The notes under the pieces are model-generated. The model saw only the letters and a program-made list of their open reading frames with translations, did no database searches and was not told where the DNA came from. Positions 6,660-13,989 of a stretch of DNA of 19,860 bases are shown here, piece by piece. The stretch's first letter is position 1. Each line of letters begins with the position of its first letter. Source of the stretch: JACQHM01 sp964535215. GTDB taxonomy: Bacteria > Methylomirabilota > Methylomirabilia > Methylomirabilales > JACQHM01. Position numbers and translations under genes: made by a program. The stretch lies in contig CAZHST010000051.1 of NCBI GenBank assembly GCA_964535215.1, forward strand, positions 1-19,860, given 5' to 3'.

Positions 6660-7745
6660 CTACGGGAGGAGGGAGGGGCGGGTGACCTCCCGGCGGTCGG
6701 CCTTCTCCAGGGCGACCTGCACGTCGTCCAGACCAAACTCGGCGTCCACAACCTCCTGGTACGGGTACCGCTCGAGGGTCGCCGCCAGGAAATCCAGAGC
6801 CTTCTTTAAATACCAGGGGTAGTAGCGGACGAGGGCGAGGATCCGGAGGTTCCGGCGGGTCATGAGGCCCGGATCGAACTCGGTCTTGAACCCGGGGGAG
6901 ATATTGCCGATGGAGACGTAGCGGCCGCCAGGTCTCACCAGGAGGATCCCCTCGGCGAAGGCGGCGGGAACACCGGTCAGCTCCATCCCGACGTCGGCCC
7001 CCAGGCCGCCGGTCAACCCCCTCACGGCCTCGGCCCGCGCCTCCGGGGTGGGATACTGGGTGAGGTCAAGCACATGATGGGCGCCGAAACGCCTGGCCTT
7101 CTCCAGCCGCGACGGAACCCCCTCGATGACGATGACCTGGGCCCCCATCTCCCGGGCGACGGCAATGGCGTAAAGCCCCAGGCCCCCCGCCCCCTGGAGG
7201 ACCACCCTCTCCCCCCGCTTGACCTTCGCCTGCTCCAGGCCGAAGAGGACCTGGGAGAGGGCGCAGTTGGCCCCAGCGGCGGCGTAGTCTGGGACCTGGT
7301 CAGGGACCTTGTAGACGTACTGATCGGGGTGGATGTAGTAATGGGTGGCGAAGGCCCCGTGGAAGTGGGGCCACTCCTCCGGCGGCTTCGTCCAGTACTT
7401 GTAAGCGTTCTCACACAGATTGAAGTCACCGGTCTGGCAGGTCCGGCACCGGCGGCAGGTGAGGAAGTAGGTCGCCGCCACCCGGTCCCCTTCCCGGAGG
7501 GGTTGGCCGGCGAAGTCCGTCTCCACCCCCTGGCCGATCCGGAGGGCCCGGCCCACCATCTCATGGCCCAGGATCCCTTTCTTGATCTGGGGATGATGGC
7601 CCTTCCAGAGGTGAAGCTCCGAGCCGCAGACATTGGCCCGGAGGACCTGGGCCAGGATGGCGCCCGGCTCAATGTCCCCTGGAACCTCCTCCTCCCTGAT
7701 CTCCACCTTCCTGGGCTCGACCAGGTACGCGAGCTTTCCCTTCAT
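6660..7745 (-). CDS. zinc-dependent alcohol dehydrogenase (MDR family)
   Basis: This 361-residue medium-chain dehydrogenase/reductase has a GroES-like N-terminal half with catalytic zinc ligands Cys40 (VCGSELH), His61 and Glu62 (GHEMVG). The structural-zinc cysteines are at 97, 100, 103 and 111 (CRRCRTC...C). The Rossmann fold carries GAGGLG at 185-190, and strand two ends VIVIEG, where an acidic residue favours NAD over NADP. The substrate is unknown; the SE in place of the more usual TD after the zinc Cys points to a sub-family I cannot name. The ATG at 7745 has AAAAGGAGG five bases upstream. It is the last gene of a co-directional run after folC (46-base gap), a neighbour that gives no hint of function. 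Confidence 0.9.
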   Translation of the reverse strand: MKGKLAYLVEPRKVEIREEEVPGDIEPGAILAQVLRANVCGSELHLWKGHHPQIKKGILGHEMVGRALRIGQGVETDFAGQPLREGDRVAATYFLTCRRCRTCQTGDFNLCENAYKYWTKPPEEWPHFHGAFATHYYIHPDQYVYKVPDQVPDYAAAGANCALSQVLFGLEQAKVKRGERVVLQGAGGLGLYAIAVAREMGAQVIVIEGVPSRLEKARRFGAHHVLDLTQYPTPEARAEAVRGLTGGLGADVGMELTGVPAAFAEGILLVRPGGRYVSIGNISPGFKTEFDPGLMTRRNLRILALVRYYPWYLKKALDFLAATLERYPYQEVVDAEFGLDDVQVALEKADRREVTRPSLLP

Positions 7746-7791
7746 CCCATCCTCCTTTTGCCAGTCCTTGGATCATCGTCCCCCTGGTGCT

Positions 7792-9099
7792 TCAACCCGG
7801 TCCGAAGACCTCTTGGATGCCGAGGGCCCTTAAGGCAGCGGCGACGGTGAAGAGGGAGCCGGTGACCAGGATGACATCGTCAGGACCGGCCGCCTCCTTC
7901 GCCAGGGCCAGGGCCTCCTTCACCTCAGGCTGGATCTCCAGCTTGGGGCAGTACCGGTCAACGGCCGTCAGGTCCCGGGGATCGGCGGCCCTGTCGCTCT
8001 CGGGCCTGGTCAGGATCACCATGGAGGTCAACGGGCCAAGATGGGAGAGCATCCCCTCCCAGTCTTTGTCCCGTAACACGCCGAAGACGAGGATGATCCG
8101 CCGGGAGGGGAGACACTCCTGGAGGAAGGCGGCCACGGTAGAGGCCCCTGCCGGGTTGTGGGCCCCGTCTAGGAGCAGGAGGGGCTTCCGCCCGGCGATC
8201 TGCAGCCTCCCCGGCCACCACGCTTCCCCCAAGCCTCGAACGATCGCCTCCTCCGAAACCCTGGAATCCTGGAGAACCAGGACGGCGGCGACAGCGGTGA
8301 CCGCGTTCAGGATCTGATGCCTCCCCAAGAGCCGGATCCTGAGATCCCTGTACCCCCGCTCTCCCTCTAGGAGGTCAAAGACCTGACCTTCCAGGTCCGA
8401 TCGCTGGACCTCCCACCGGAAGCGCTCCTGGACCCTGACGAGGGAGGCCCTCCGCTCCAACGCCACCTGTTCGATCACGGCCAGGGCCTCGAAGGCCTCG
8501 GCGGCCGTCACCACCTTCCCCCCCTCCTTGATGATCCCGGCCTTCTCGAAGGCGATCTCGCCCAGGGTGGAGCCCAGGTACTCCTGATGATCCAAGGCGA
8601 TGTTGGTGATGACGGACACCTTCGGGAGAAGGACGTTGGTCGCATCGAACCTCCCGCCTAGGCCCACCTCCACCACGGCGTACTCGACCTGTTTTCTCGC
8701 AAAGGCCAGGAAGGCCAACGCCGTCGAGGCCTCAAAAAAGGTCGGGGATGGCTGATGGTTGATGGCTGGAAAGGCCTCCTGGATCGCCGAGCGGACCTCC
8801 TCGATCAACCGGGCGATCTCGTCCCGGGGGAGGGGGGAACCATTGATCAGGATCCGCTCGTGAAAGTCCAGGAGATGGGGGGAGGTGTAAAGACCGACCC
8901 GAGCCCCGGCGGCCTTCAGGATCGAGGCGAGGAATGCAGCCGTCGAACCCTTCCCGTTGGTCCCGGCGATCAGGATCGAGGTGAACTGCCGGTCAGGGCG
9001 CCCAAGGGCCTCCAGCAGGCGGACCATATTCTGAAGCCCCAGCTTGATCCCGAAACGCTGGAGGCTGTAGAGGTATTCGATGGCATCCTGGTAGGGCAT
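7792..9099 (-). CDS. folC: bifunctional folylpolyglutamate synthase / dihydrofolate synthase
   Basis: The enzyme adds glutamate to dihydropteroate and then to folates, in the cytoplasm, using ATP. The 435-residue length is typical. The P-loop reads GTNGKGST (residues 46-53), and the Mur-ligase-like core continues with YTSPHLLDFHERI, GLGGRFDATN, ITNIALDHQEYLG and KAGIIKEGG. The C-terminal domain includes LLDGAHNPAGA and the LVTGSLFTVAAA landmark. The start ATG at 9099 is preceded only by AAGG at 7 bases, which also forms part of the probable -10 box, so the mRNA from that promoter may be leaderless. The gene is also reachable by read-through from galT, whose stop is 44 bases upstream. Confidence 0.96.
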   Translation of the reverse strand: MPYQDAIEYLYSLQRFGIKLGLQNMVRLLEALGRPDRQFTSILIAGTNGKGSTAAFLASILKAAGARVGLYTSPHLLDFHERILINGSPLPRDEIARLIEEVRSAIQEAFPAINHQPSPTFFEASTALAFLAFARKQVEYAVVEVGLGGRFDATNVLLPKVSVITNIALDHQEYLGSTLGEIAFEKAGIIKEGGKVVTAAEAFEALAVIEQVALERRASLVRVQERFRWEVQRSDLEGQVFDLLEGERGYRDLRIRLLGRHQILNAVTAVAAVLVLQDSRVSEEAIVRGLGEAWWPGRLQIAGRKPLLLLDGAHNPAGASTVAAFLQECLPSRRIILVFGVLRDKDWEGMLSHLGPLTSMVILTRPESDRAADPRDLTAVDRYCPKLEIQPEVKEALALAKEAAGPDDVILVTGSLFTVAAALRALGIQEVFGPG

Positions 9100-9105
9100 G
9101 AAAGA

Positions 9106-9134
9106 ACCTTAGTCCACTCCAACCCTCCTGTCAA
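9106..9134 (-). promoter_or_regulatory. sigma-70-type promoter for folC, predicting a leaderless mRNA
   Basis: On the minus strand TTGACA (9134-9129), a 17-base spacer and TAAGGT (9111-9106) lie in the short galT-folC gap. Six bases (TCTTTC) separate the -10 box from the ATG, so the expected transcription start is the A of the start codon or within a base or two of it. Confidence 0.5.
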
Positions 9135-9143
9135 GCCCTCCGG

Positions 9144-10157
9144 TTAGATGCCCTCCAACCGGGCCTGCCGCCCCTCCTTCAACCGGGCGGCGGCCTCCTC
9201 GGGGGGGATGGGGTTGACGAAGAACCCGGTCCCCCACTCGAACCCCGCCACCTTGGAGGTCTTCGGGACGATCTCAACGTGCCAGTGGTACTCGGGCCGA
9301 TGGTACTCATGGAGGGGGCTCGTGTGGAGGATCAGGCTTCCCGAGCTGAAGGCCAGGGTGGTCTGGAGCATCCCCATGATGGCCTTGAGGACATCCGCCA
9401 GATCCTCCACCTCCTCATCTACGATCCTTCCAAAGTCGGGGAGGTGGACCTTGGGGAGGATCCAGGTCTCGAAGGGGAAGCGGGAGGCGAAGGGGGCAAA
9501 GGCCATGAACTTGGGAGACTCCAGGAGGACTCTCCGTTTCATCTTGATCTCCTCCCAGAGGATATCGCAGTAGACACACCGTTCCTTTAAGCGATAATAG
9601 TGCAGAACCCCCTGGATCTCCTCGTCCACCCCCTTGGGGACGATGGGAAGGGCCAGGACGTGGGAGTGGGGATGCCGGAAGAGGGTCGTCGCCCGGCCGT
9701 AATTCTTGACCATGAGGACCTGGCGGAACCGCTCATCCTTCCTAAGGTCCAGGCTCCGCTCCCGCCACACTTTCAGGACCCGCTCCAACTGGAGTTCGGA
9801 CAGCTCGTGCCAGTTCCTGTCATGCTCCGGCGTCTCCACGACCAGCTCGTGGGCGCCGACGGCGTTCATCAGGTCGAACATCCCCTCGGGCCTCGGGTCC
9901 AGCCTTCCCTCGATCCGCAAGATGGGGTGCCGGTCGGGGATGACCCGAACCCACCACCCGCCAGCGTTCGGTGGTCTTCCTGGTTCCCCCACCGCGTAAA
10001 TCTCCCGCCCGGCCTCGAGCTCACGACCGGGGCAGAAGGGACAGGGGACCGGCTCCTCCACCTCTTCCTCGATGGGGAACAGCGCCTCCCGTTCCCTCCG
10101 CTCTGGATCAATGATCACCCAGCGGTTGACCACAGGATCCCGACGGAGTTCTCCCAT
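9144..10157 (-). CDS. galT: galactose-1-phosphate uridylyltransferase-like protein (GalT branch of HIT superfamily)
   Basis: The family transfers a nucleotidyl group between hexose-1-phosphates through a covalent histidine. The 337-residue protein opens GELRRDPVVNRWVIIDPER, has a zinc-type CPFC pair, and ends with EYHWHVEIVPK and GTGFFVNPIPPEEAA, all typical. The active-site motif reads HPHSH (His162-Pro-His164-Ser-His166) where classical GalT has HPHGQ or HPHSQ. His164 is the expected nucleophile, and the Gln that normally contacts the phosphate is replaced by His. A second CVYC pair at the GalT domain boundary is present. The start ATG has GGAGGAGG directly upstream, in the 10-base gap after the DksA-like gene. 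The real substrate could be another sugar phosphate or adenylyl compound, so the gene symbol is by family only. Confidence 0.85.
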   Translation of the reverse strand: MGELRRDPVVNRWVIIDPERREREALFPIEEEVEEPVPCPFCPGRELEAGREIYAVGEPGRPPNAGGWWVRVIPDRHPILRIEGRLDPRPEGMFDLMNAVGAHELVVETPEHDRNWHELSELQLERVLKVWRERSLDLRKDERFRQVLMVKNYGRATTLFRHPHSHVLALPIVPKGVDEEIQGVLHYYRLKERCVYCDILWEEIKMKRRVLLESPKFMAFAPFASRFPFETWILPKVHLPDFGRIVDEEVEDLADVLKAIMGMLQTTLAFSSGSLILHTSPLHEYHRPEYHWHVEIVPKTSKVAGFEWGTGFFVNPIPPEEAAARLKEGRQARLEGI

Positions 10158-10167
10158 CTCCTCCTCC

Positions 10168-10524
10168 TCACTTCTCCCGCCGCTCCTGGCAGGGGAGGCA
10201 GAAGGCCGCGTAGGGGACGGCCTTCAGCCGCTTCTCGGGGATCGGCTCCCCGCACCCTTGACAGATCCCATAGCTTCCCGCCTGAAGCCGCCGCCTGGCC
10301 TCCTCGAGGGCAATGCCTTTCACCCGGAGGAACCGCTGGAGGACCTCCTCCTGACGGACGGCAGCCTCCCGCGAGGCGGCGTCTAACAGATCACCCTCGA
10401 TTTGACCATCCACCTGCGGAATAATCTCATGAAGAGGGCCAGGCTCCGGCCCAAACCGCATCAGCCTCGCGTTGAGCCGTTTCGCCTCCGCGACCAGTTC
10501 TTCCTCGATCTCTTTCCGCTGCAT
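10168..10524 (-). CDS. DksA/TraR-family C4 zinc-finger protein
   Basis: The protein has 118 residues. The N-terminal two thirds are helical and highly charged (coiled-coil type). The C-terminus carries a four-cysteine zinc finger: CQGC, 17 residues with the family-typical EPIPEKRLKAVPYAAF, then CLPC. Members insert their coiled coil into the RNA polymerase secondary channel and tune promoter output with or without ppGpp. The usual acidic tip of DksA is not obvious: the equivalent region reads DLLDAASREAAVRQEE, which fits the shorter relatives. The start ATG directly follows GGGGGAGGAGG. The gene lies 63 bases after the response regulator and 10 bases before galT, so it is probably cotranscribed with both. 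Confidence 0.88.
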   Translation of the reverse strand: MQRKEIEEELVAEAKRLNARLMRFGPEPGPLHEIIPQVDGQIEGDLLDAASREAAVRQEEVLQRFLRVKGIALEEARRRLQAGSYGICQGCGEPIPEKRLKAVPYAAFCLPCQERREK

Positions 10525-10587
10525 CCTCCTCCCCCTTTCTCTGAAGGCCTGGTAACAGGGGATACCTTTTCCTCCCTGACCCCCTGG

Positions 10588-11210
10588 CTACCCGGCCCGG
10601 CGTGGGTTCCTCCTCTCTTCCTCCTCCCAGGTGGCAAAGTACGTGTCGGCGGCAATCACCTCGGCCGCCAGCTCCTCCAGGGACCTTCGTTCCCTCCGGC
10701 TCCGCTGCTGGAGCCTCCTCATGGCTTCCTGCTCAGAAAGCTGGAGCCGCTTCATCAGGATCCCCTTGGCCTGCTCGATCCGCTTCCTGGCCTTCATTGC
10801 CTCCTGGAGGGCCCGGACCTCTTTGTTCAAGGCCTGGATCTCGTTAAACCGGGCCAGGGCCACTTCGATGGCCGGCATAAGATCCTTCCAGTCCACCGGC
10901 TTGACGAGGTATGAGAACCCGCCGATCTCGCCCACCTCCCGGGCCAGGTCGGCCTCGCTGTAGGCCGAGATGAAGATGATGGGAAGACGGCGTTCCTGAA
11001 GGATCCGGCGGGCGGCCTCCAGCCCATCCAGCTTCGGCAACCGGATATCCATGAAGATCAGGTCCGGCGAGAGGGAGGCGGCCATCGCCACCGCCTCCTC
11101 CCCATCCCTGGCAAGCCCCACGACCTCGTGACCCAGCGCTTGAAGCTGCGCCTTCATGCCTGCCGCCACCAAGCCTCATCCTCGACGACCAGGATCCGGA
11201 GCGACCTCAC
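10588..11210 (-). CDS. ANTAR-domain response regulator, apparent frameshift near the N-terminus
   Basis: The intact frame (from 11172) holds a receiver domain lacking its first strand, with phospho-acceptor Asp in LIFMDIRLPKLDG (codon 11049-11047), the Ser of FISAYSE and the Lys of YLVKPV. It then has an ANTAR domain (RKRIEQAKGILMKRLQLSEQEAMRRL). The missing start is present in another frame: a GTG at 11210 overlapping the kinase stop as GTGA reads VRSLRILVVEDEA, the expected first strand and acidic pair. Adding one T near 11171-11174 would join them seamlessly into a 207-residue protein with Asp55. ANTAR proteins bind paired hexaloop RNA hairpins and prevent termination. It is partnered with the adjacent HisKA_2 kinase, as in EutW-EutV. 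I see no slippery heptamer for programmed frameshifting. Confidence 0.85.
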
Positions 11211-13771
11211 CGCCGCCCTCCCGCCTCGAAGACCGGTTTGGGGAAGGAGATCCGGGCCACGGTGCCGCCGTCCTGGAAGAAGACCCAGTCCCCGTCCAGA
11301 TCGGCCCGGCACAGGGTCTGAACGATCTCCAACCCGATCCCATTTCCCCCCTTCATCTCTACCGGCAGGCCGACCCCGTCATCCCGGACCTCCAGGATGT
11401 ACCGCCCCCCTTCCTCCCCGGTCCTCACCTCAATCCGCCCCCGCTCCCGACCAATGAAGGCATGCTTGGTCGCATTCTGCAACAGCTCATTGATAATGAA
11501 GGCCAGGGTGACGAACTGCTTGGGGGGAAGCTTCAGGGGTGACCCCTGAATGGATACCTCGATCTTCGGTAGGGTTTCCTCCGCCCCCGAAATGACCCCC
11601 GCTACCAGGGCCTCAATGATCTCCGTAAGGTCTAGGGAGGTGAAGTCCCCGGCCAGAAGCTCATGAGCCCTGGCGATGGCCTTCACCCGCCCCAGACAGG
11701 CCGAGAGGGCCTCCTCCGCCGTCCGAAGAGAGGCCCGCCTAAGCTCCATCTGCAGGAGGCTGATGATGGCCGCCAGATTGTTCCGGACCCGGTGGTTCAG
11801 CTCTTTGAGGAGCGTCGCCTTCATCATCCGATCCTGCTCCACCTGTTGGTACAGGGCCAGAAGTTCCCGGTTTTGCGCCTGGAGTTGTTCCTCCGCCTGC
11901 TTGATCTTGGTGATGTCCCGGGCGACATGGACGAAGCAGCAGAGCTTCCCCTCCCGATCTCTCCCAGGGGAGGTTGTGACCCAGTAGATCTTCCCCGTGC
12001 GCGGATCCTGCACCTCCTCCGGAACAGGCCCTCCCCCGGTTACCACCTCCTCATGGGGGCATTGCAGACACAGAAGGTCCAACCCAGCAAAGACTTCCTG
12101 GCATCGCCTCCCGATCACCTGGGAGAAGGGGAGGCCGGCCCACTCGGCGAAGGCCCTGTTGACCCGGAGGATCCGATAGTCGGCATCGTGGATGTAGATC
12201 AGGTCCGGGACCGCGTCAAAGGTGCCCTCCCACTCCTGATTCGCCGTCACCACCGTCCGGTAAAGTCTGGCGTGCTCGATGGCGATGGTCGCCTGGGCGG
12301 CGAGGGCGTTCAGGAGATCCAGGTCCTCCTCGGTGAACGGCTCGGTCGTGGTCCGGAAGACGGAGAGGACCCCCAGGGACCGCTCCCCCAGAAGGAGGGG
12401 GACGCCGACAAAGCCCCGAAGACCTTCGGCCTTAAACCAGGTATGGCACATGACCCGGGGATCCTCCGAACAATCCCGGAGGAGGAGGGGCTCCTTCGTC
12501 TGGACGATCCACCCCGCCAGTCCTTCCCCCGCCTTCAACCGGTTCCTCTCCCGAAGCTCCCACCGCGTGATTCCGAAGCTGGCCCTTAAGACGACCTCCT
12601 CGACCTCCTCTTCCAGCACCCACAGGAGCGCCACCGATCCCTGCAAGAGTTCCGCCGCCGCCCGGACGAGGGCCTCAAAGAGGCGGGAGAGGTCCAGGCT
12701 GGAGGTGACAAGGCGGCTCATCAAATTCAGGGTGTTCAAGCGATGGGTCTTTCGTTCCAGCTCCTCCGCCCTCTCCCGCAACGCCTCCTGAGAGGAGGCC
12801 AAGGCCCCCGCCATCCGGTTAAAGGAGGAGGCCAGGATGGCCAGCTCATCCTTCCCGACGACCTCCACCTGTTGGGAGAGGTCCCCTTCGGCGATCCGCT
12901 CGGCGGCACCGGTCAACCGTTCCAGGAGCCCTCCGAACCGCCGGCTCAGGAGGAAAGAGGCTGAGATCGAGAGGATCCCTATGATGGCCAGGGTCCAGAG
13001 CAAGAGTTGGGTCTCTCTCAAAGCAGGGCCCATGACCAGCGCCGCCGGGATCGCCAGCCGGACCGTCCAACCGATGGATCCGATCGGGGCGCTGGTCGCG
13101 ATCATCGGGGCCCCCATGGCCGGGATGCGGTCCCGTGCCTCCCAAGGAAGATCCGGGTGTTTGCTCCAGTAGACGATCCTCGCGTTCCGATCGAGGATCA
13201 TCAGGTCCTCACCCACGTCCAGCTCCTCCGGAAGGAGCTTGGCGAAGACCTTCGGATCAACCAGCAGGAGGGCCACGCCCAAAAATTTCCCTTCCCTGTT
13301 CCGCACGGCCGCCCCGATCCCCCAGACCAGGTCTCCCCCGGCTCGGCTGATCAGGAGATCGGAGACGACCCAGTCGCGGCCCTTCCGTAATTCTTGAAAG
13401 TACGCTCGATCGGCAAGGCTGATCTTCTGGGTGAGGCGAAGGGATGGATCAACCGCGACCAGTTGACCGTCGCGATCAATCCAGCAGACCCGTTTGATGT
13501 GCCGGTTGTGGCGGAACCCGGCCAAGAGGGAAGGGAGCTTCTCAACCCGCCCCGGCTCGCCGAGCTTTCGACCAAGAGCGAGGGCCTCCTGGGTGAGATC
13601 GGAGACCAGGATCTCGACGGCCGAGGCCGTTGCCTGGGCGAGTTTCCGCTGACTCTGGAGGACCTGCTCCTTCTGGGCCCGGTAGCTCTCCAGGAGGATC
13701 AGGCCTCCGCCCAGGAAGACCGGAAGCGACACCACAAGGAAGGCGATCAACAGCTTCTTTTGGATCCGCAT
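11207..13771 (-). CDS. membrane sensor histidine kinase (Cache-HAMP-GAF-PAS-HisKA_2-HATPase)
   Basis: The protein has 854 residues. TM1 is about 7-28; an extracytoplasmic double-Cache-like domain (IDRDGQLVAVDPS, DRAYFQEL, VSDLLISRAGG) extends to about 250; TM2 is about 255-277. HAMP, GAF (about 345-500) and PAS (about 510-630) domains follow. The PAS has several Cys (RRCQEVFAGLDLLCLQCP). The dimerisation domain is HisKA_2: LKELNHRVRNNLAAIISLLQ, with His660 as phosphorylation site. The ATPase has N-box NELLQNATKHAF and G-boxes DDGVGLP and GGNGIGLEIV. HisKA_2 kinases commonly pair with ANTAR regulators, and one overlaps its end by GTGA. No clear Shine-Dalgarno precedes the ATG. The gene stands behind a promoter, structured leader and terminator. 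The ligand is unknown; Cache domains usually bind small metabolites. Confidence 0.95.
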   Translation of the reverse strand: MRIQKKLLIAFLVVSLPVFLGGGLILLESYRAQKEQVLQSQRKLAQATASAVEILVSDLTQEALALGRKLGEPGRVEKLPSLLAGFRHNRHIKRVCWIDRDGQLVAVDPSLRLTQKISLADRAYFQELRKGRDWVVSDLLISRAGGDLVWGIGAAVRNREGKFLGVALLLVDPKVFAKLLPEELDVGEDLMILDRNARIVYWSKHPDLPWEARDRIPAMGAPMIATSAPIGSIGWTVRLAIPAALVMGPALRETQLLLWTLAIIGILSISASFLLSRRFGGLLERLTGAAERIAEGDLSQQVEVVGKDELAILASSFNRMAGALASSQEALRERAEELERKTHRLNTLNLMSRLVTSSLDLSRLFEALVRAAAELLQGSVALLWVLEEEVEEVVLRASFGITRWELRERNRLKAGEGLAGWIVQTKEPLLLRDCSEDPRVMCHTWFKAEGLRGFVGVPLLLGERSLGVLSVFRTTTEPFTEEDLDLLNALAAQATIAIEHARLYRTVVTANQEWEGTFDAVPDLIYIHDADYRILRVNRAFAEWAGLPFSQVIGRRCQEVFAGLDLLCLQCPHEEVVTGGGPVPEEVQDPRTGKIYWVTTSPGRDREGKLCCFVHVARDITKIKQAEEQLQAQNRELLALYQQVEQDRMMKATLLKELNHRVRNNLAAIISLLQMELRRASLRTAEEALSACLGRVKAIARAHELLAGDFTSLDLTEIIEALVAGVISGAEETLPKIEVSIQGSPLKLPPKQFVTLAFIINELLQNATKHAFIGRERGRIEVRTGEEGGRYILEVRDDGVGLPVEMKGGNGIGLEIVQTLCRADLDGDWVFFQDGGTVARISFPKPVFEAGGRR

Positions 13772-13824
13772 GGCTGCCCGAGAAACCAGGCCCCAGGGTT
13801 CAAGAAGGGAAAGGAAAGGGGAAC

Positions 13825-13862
13825 AAAAAACGCCTCAGCCTAAACCGTTCACTGCTGAGGCG
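13825..13862 (-). terminator. intrinsic terminator / attenuator before the kinase gene
   Basis: The minus strand reads CGCCTCAGC, a 14-base loop, and its perfect complement GCTGAGGCG, followed by TTTTTT. This is a textbook intrinsic terminator. It ends the ybaK transcript. It also lies downstream of a promoter that begins after ybaK and upstream of the kinase ATG, so it can act as an attenuator for the kinase-regulator operon. Confidence 0.88.
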
Positions 13863-13904
13863 TCCATGGCCTCCTTCGAGAGGGGCCGATCCTGGCCCTC
13901 CCTC
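13857..13904 (-). promoter_or_regulatory. candidate ANTAR-type antiterminator hairpins in the kinase leader
   Basis: In the RNA (minus strand) the first hairpin has arms GAGGG-A-GGGCC and GGCCCCUCUC (10 pairs, one bulged A) closing the hexaloop AGGAUC (13893-13888). About 5 bases later the second hairpin pairs GAGGC (13873-13869) with GCCUC (13861-13857). Its loop can be drawn as the hexaloop AUGGAC, with A1 and G4, if one C is bulged. The GCCUC arm is part of the terminator's 5' arm, so the two structures exclude each other. This is the ANTAR target layout; the first loop has A1 but A, not G, at position 4. The stretch GAUCCUGG at 13916-13909 can alternatively pair with CCAGGAUC in the first hairpin. 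Confidence 0.45.
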
Positions 13905-13929
13905 GATCCCAGGATCAATCGGGAACCTG

Positions 13930-13958
13930 ACTTTAGCAGGCCGACCGATCCCTGTCAA
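13930..13958 (-). promoter_or_regulatory. sigma-70-type promoter for the kinase leader
   Basis: The minus strand has TTGACA (13958-13953), a 17-base spacer and TAAAGT (13935-13930, four of six). It starts after the ybaK stop, so transcripts beginning near 13923 carry about 150 bases of leader, including the hairpins and the terminator, before the kinase ATG at 13771. Confidence 0.6.
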
Positions 13959-13989
13959 GAACTTCCCACAAAAGGAACAGGGGCACCGG

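Noticed and set aside
13769..13830. A promoter between the terminator and the kinase ATG that would make the leader irrelevant.
   Set aside because: The stretch is pyrimidine-rich, and the best -35-like TTGAAC has no matching -10 at a suitable distance. Weak initiation there cannot be excluded.
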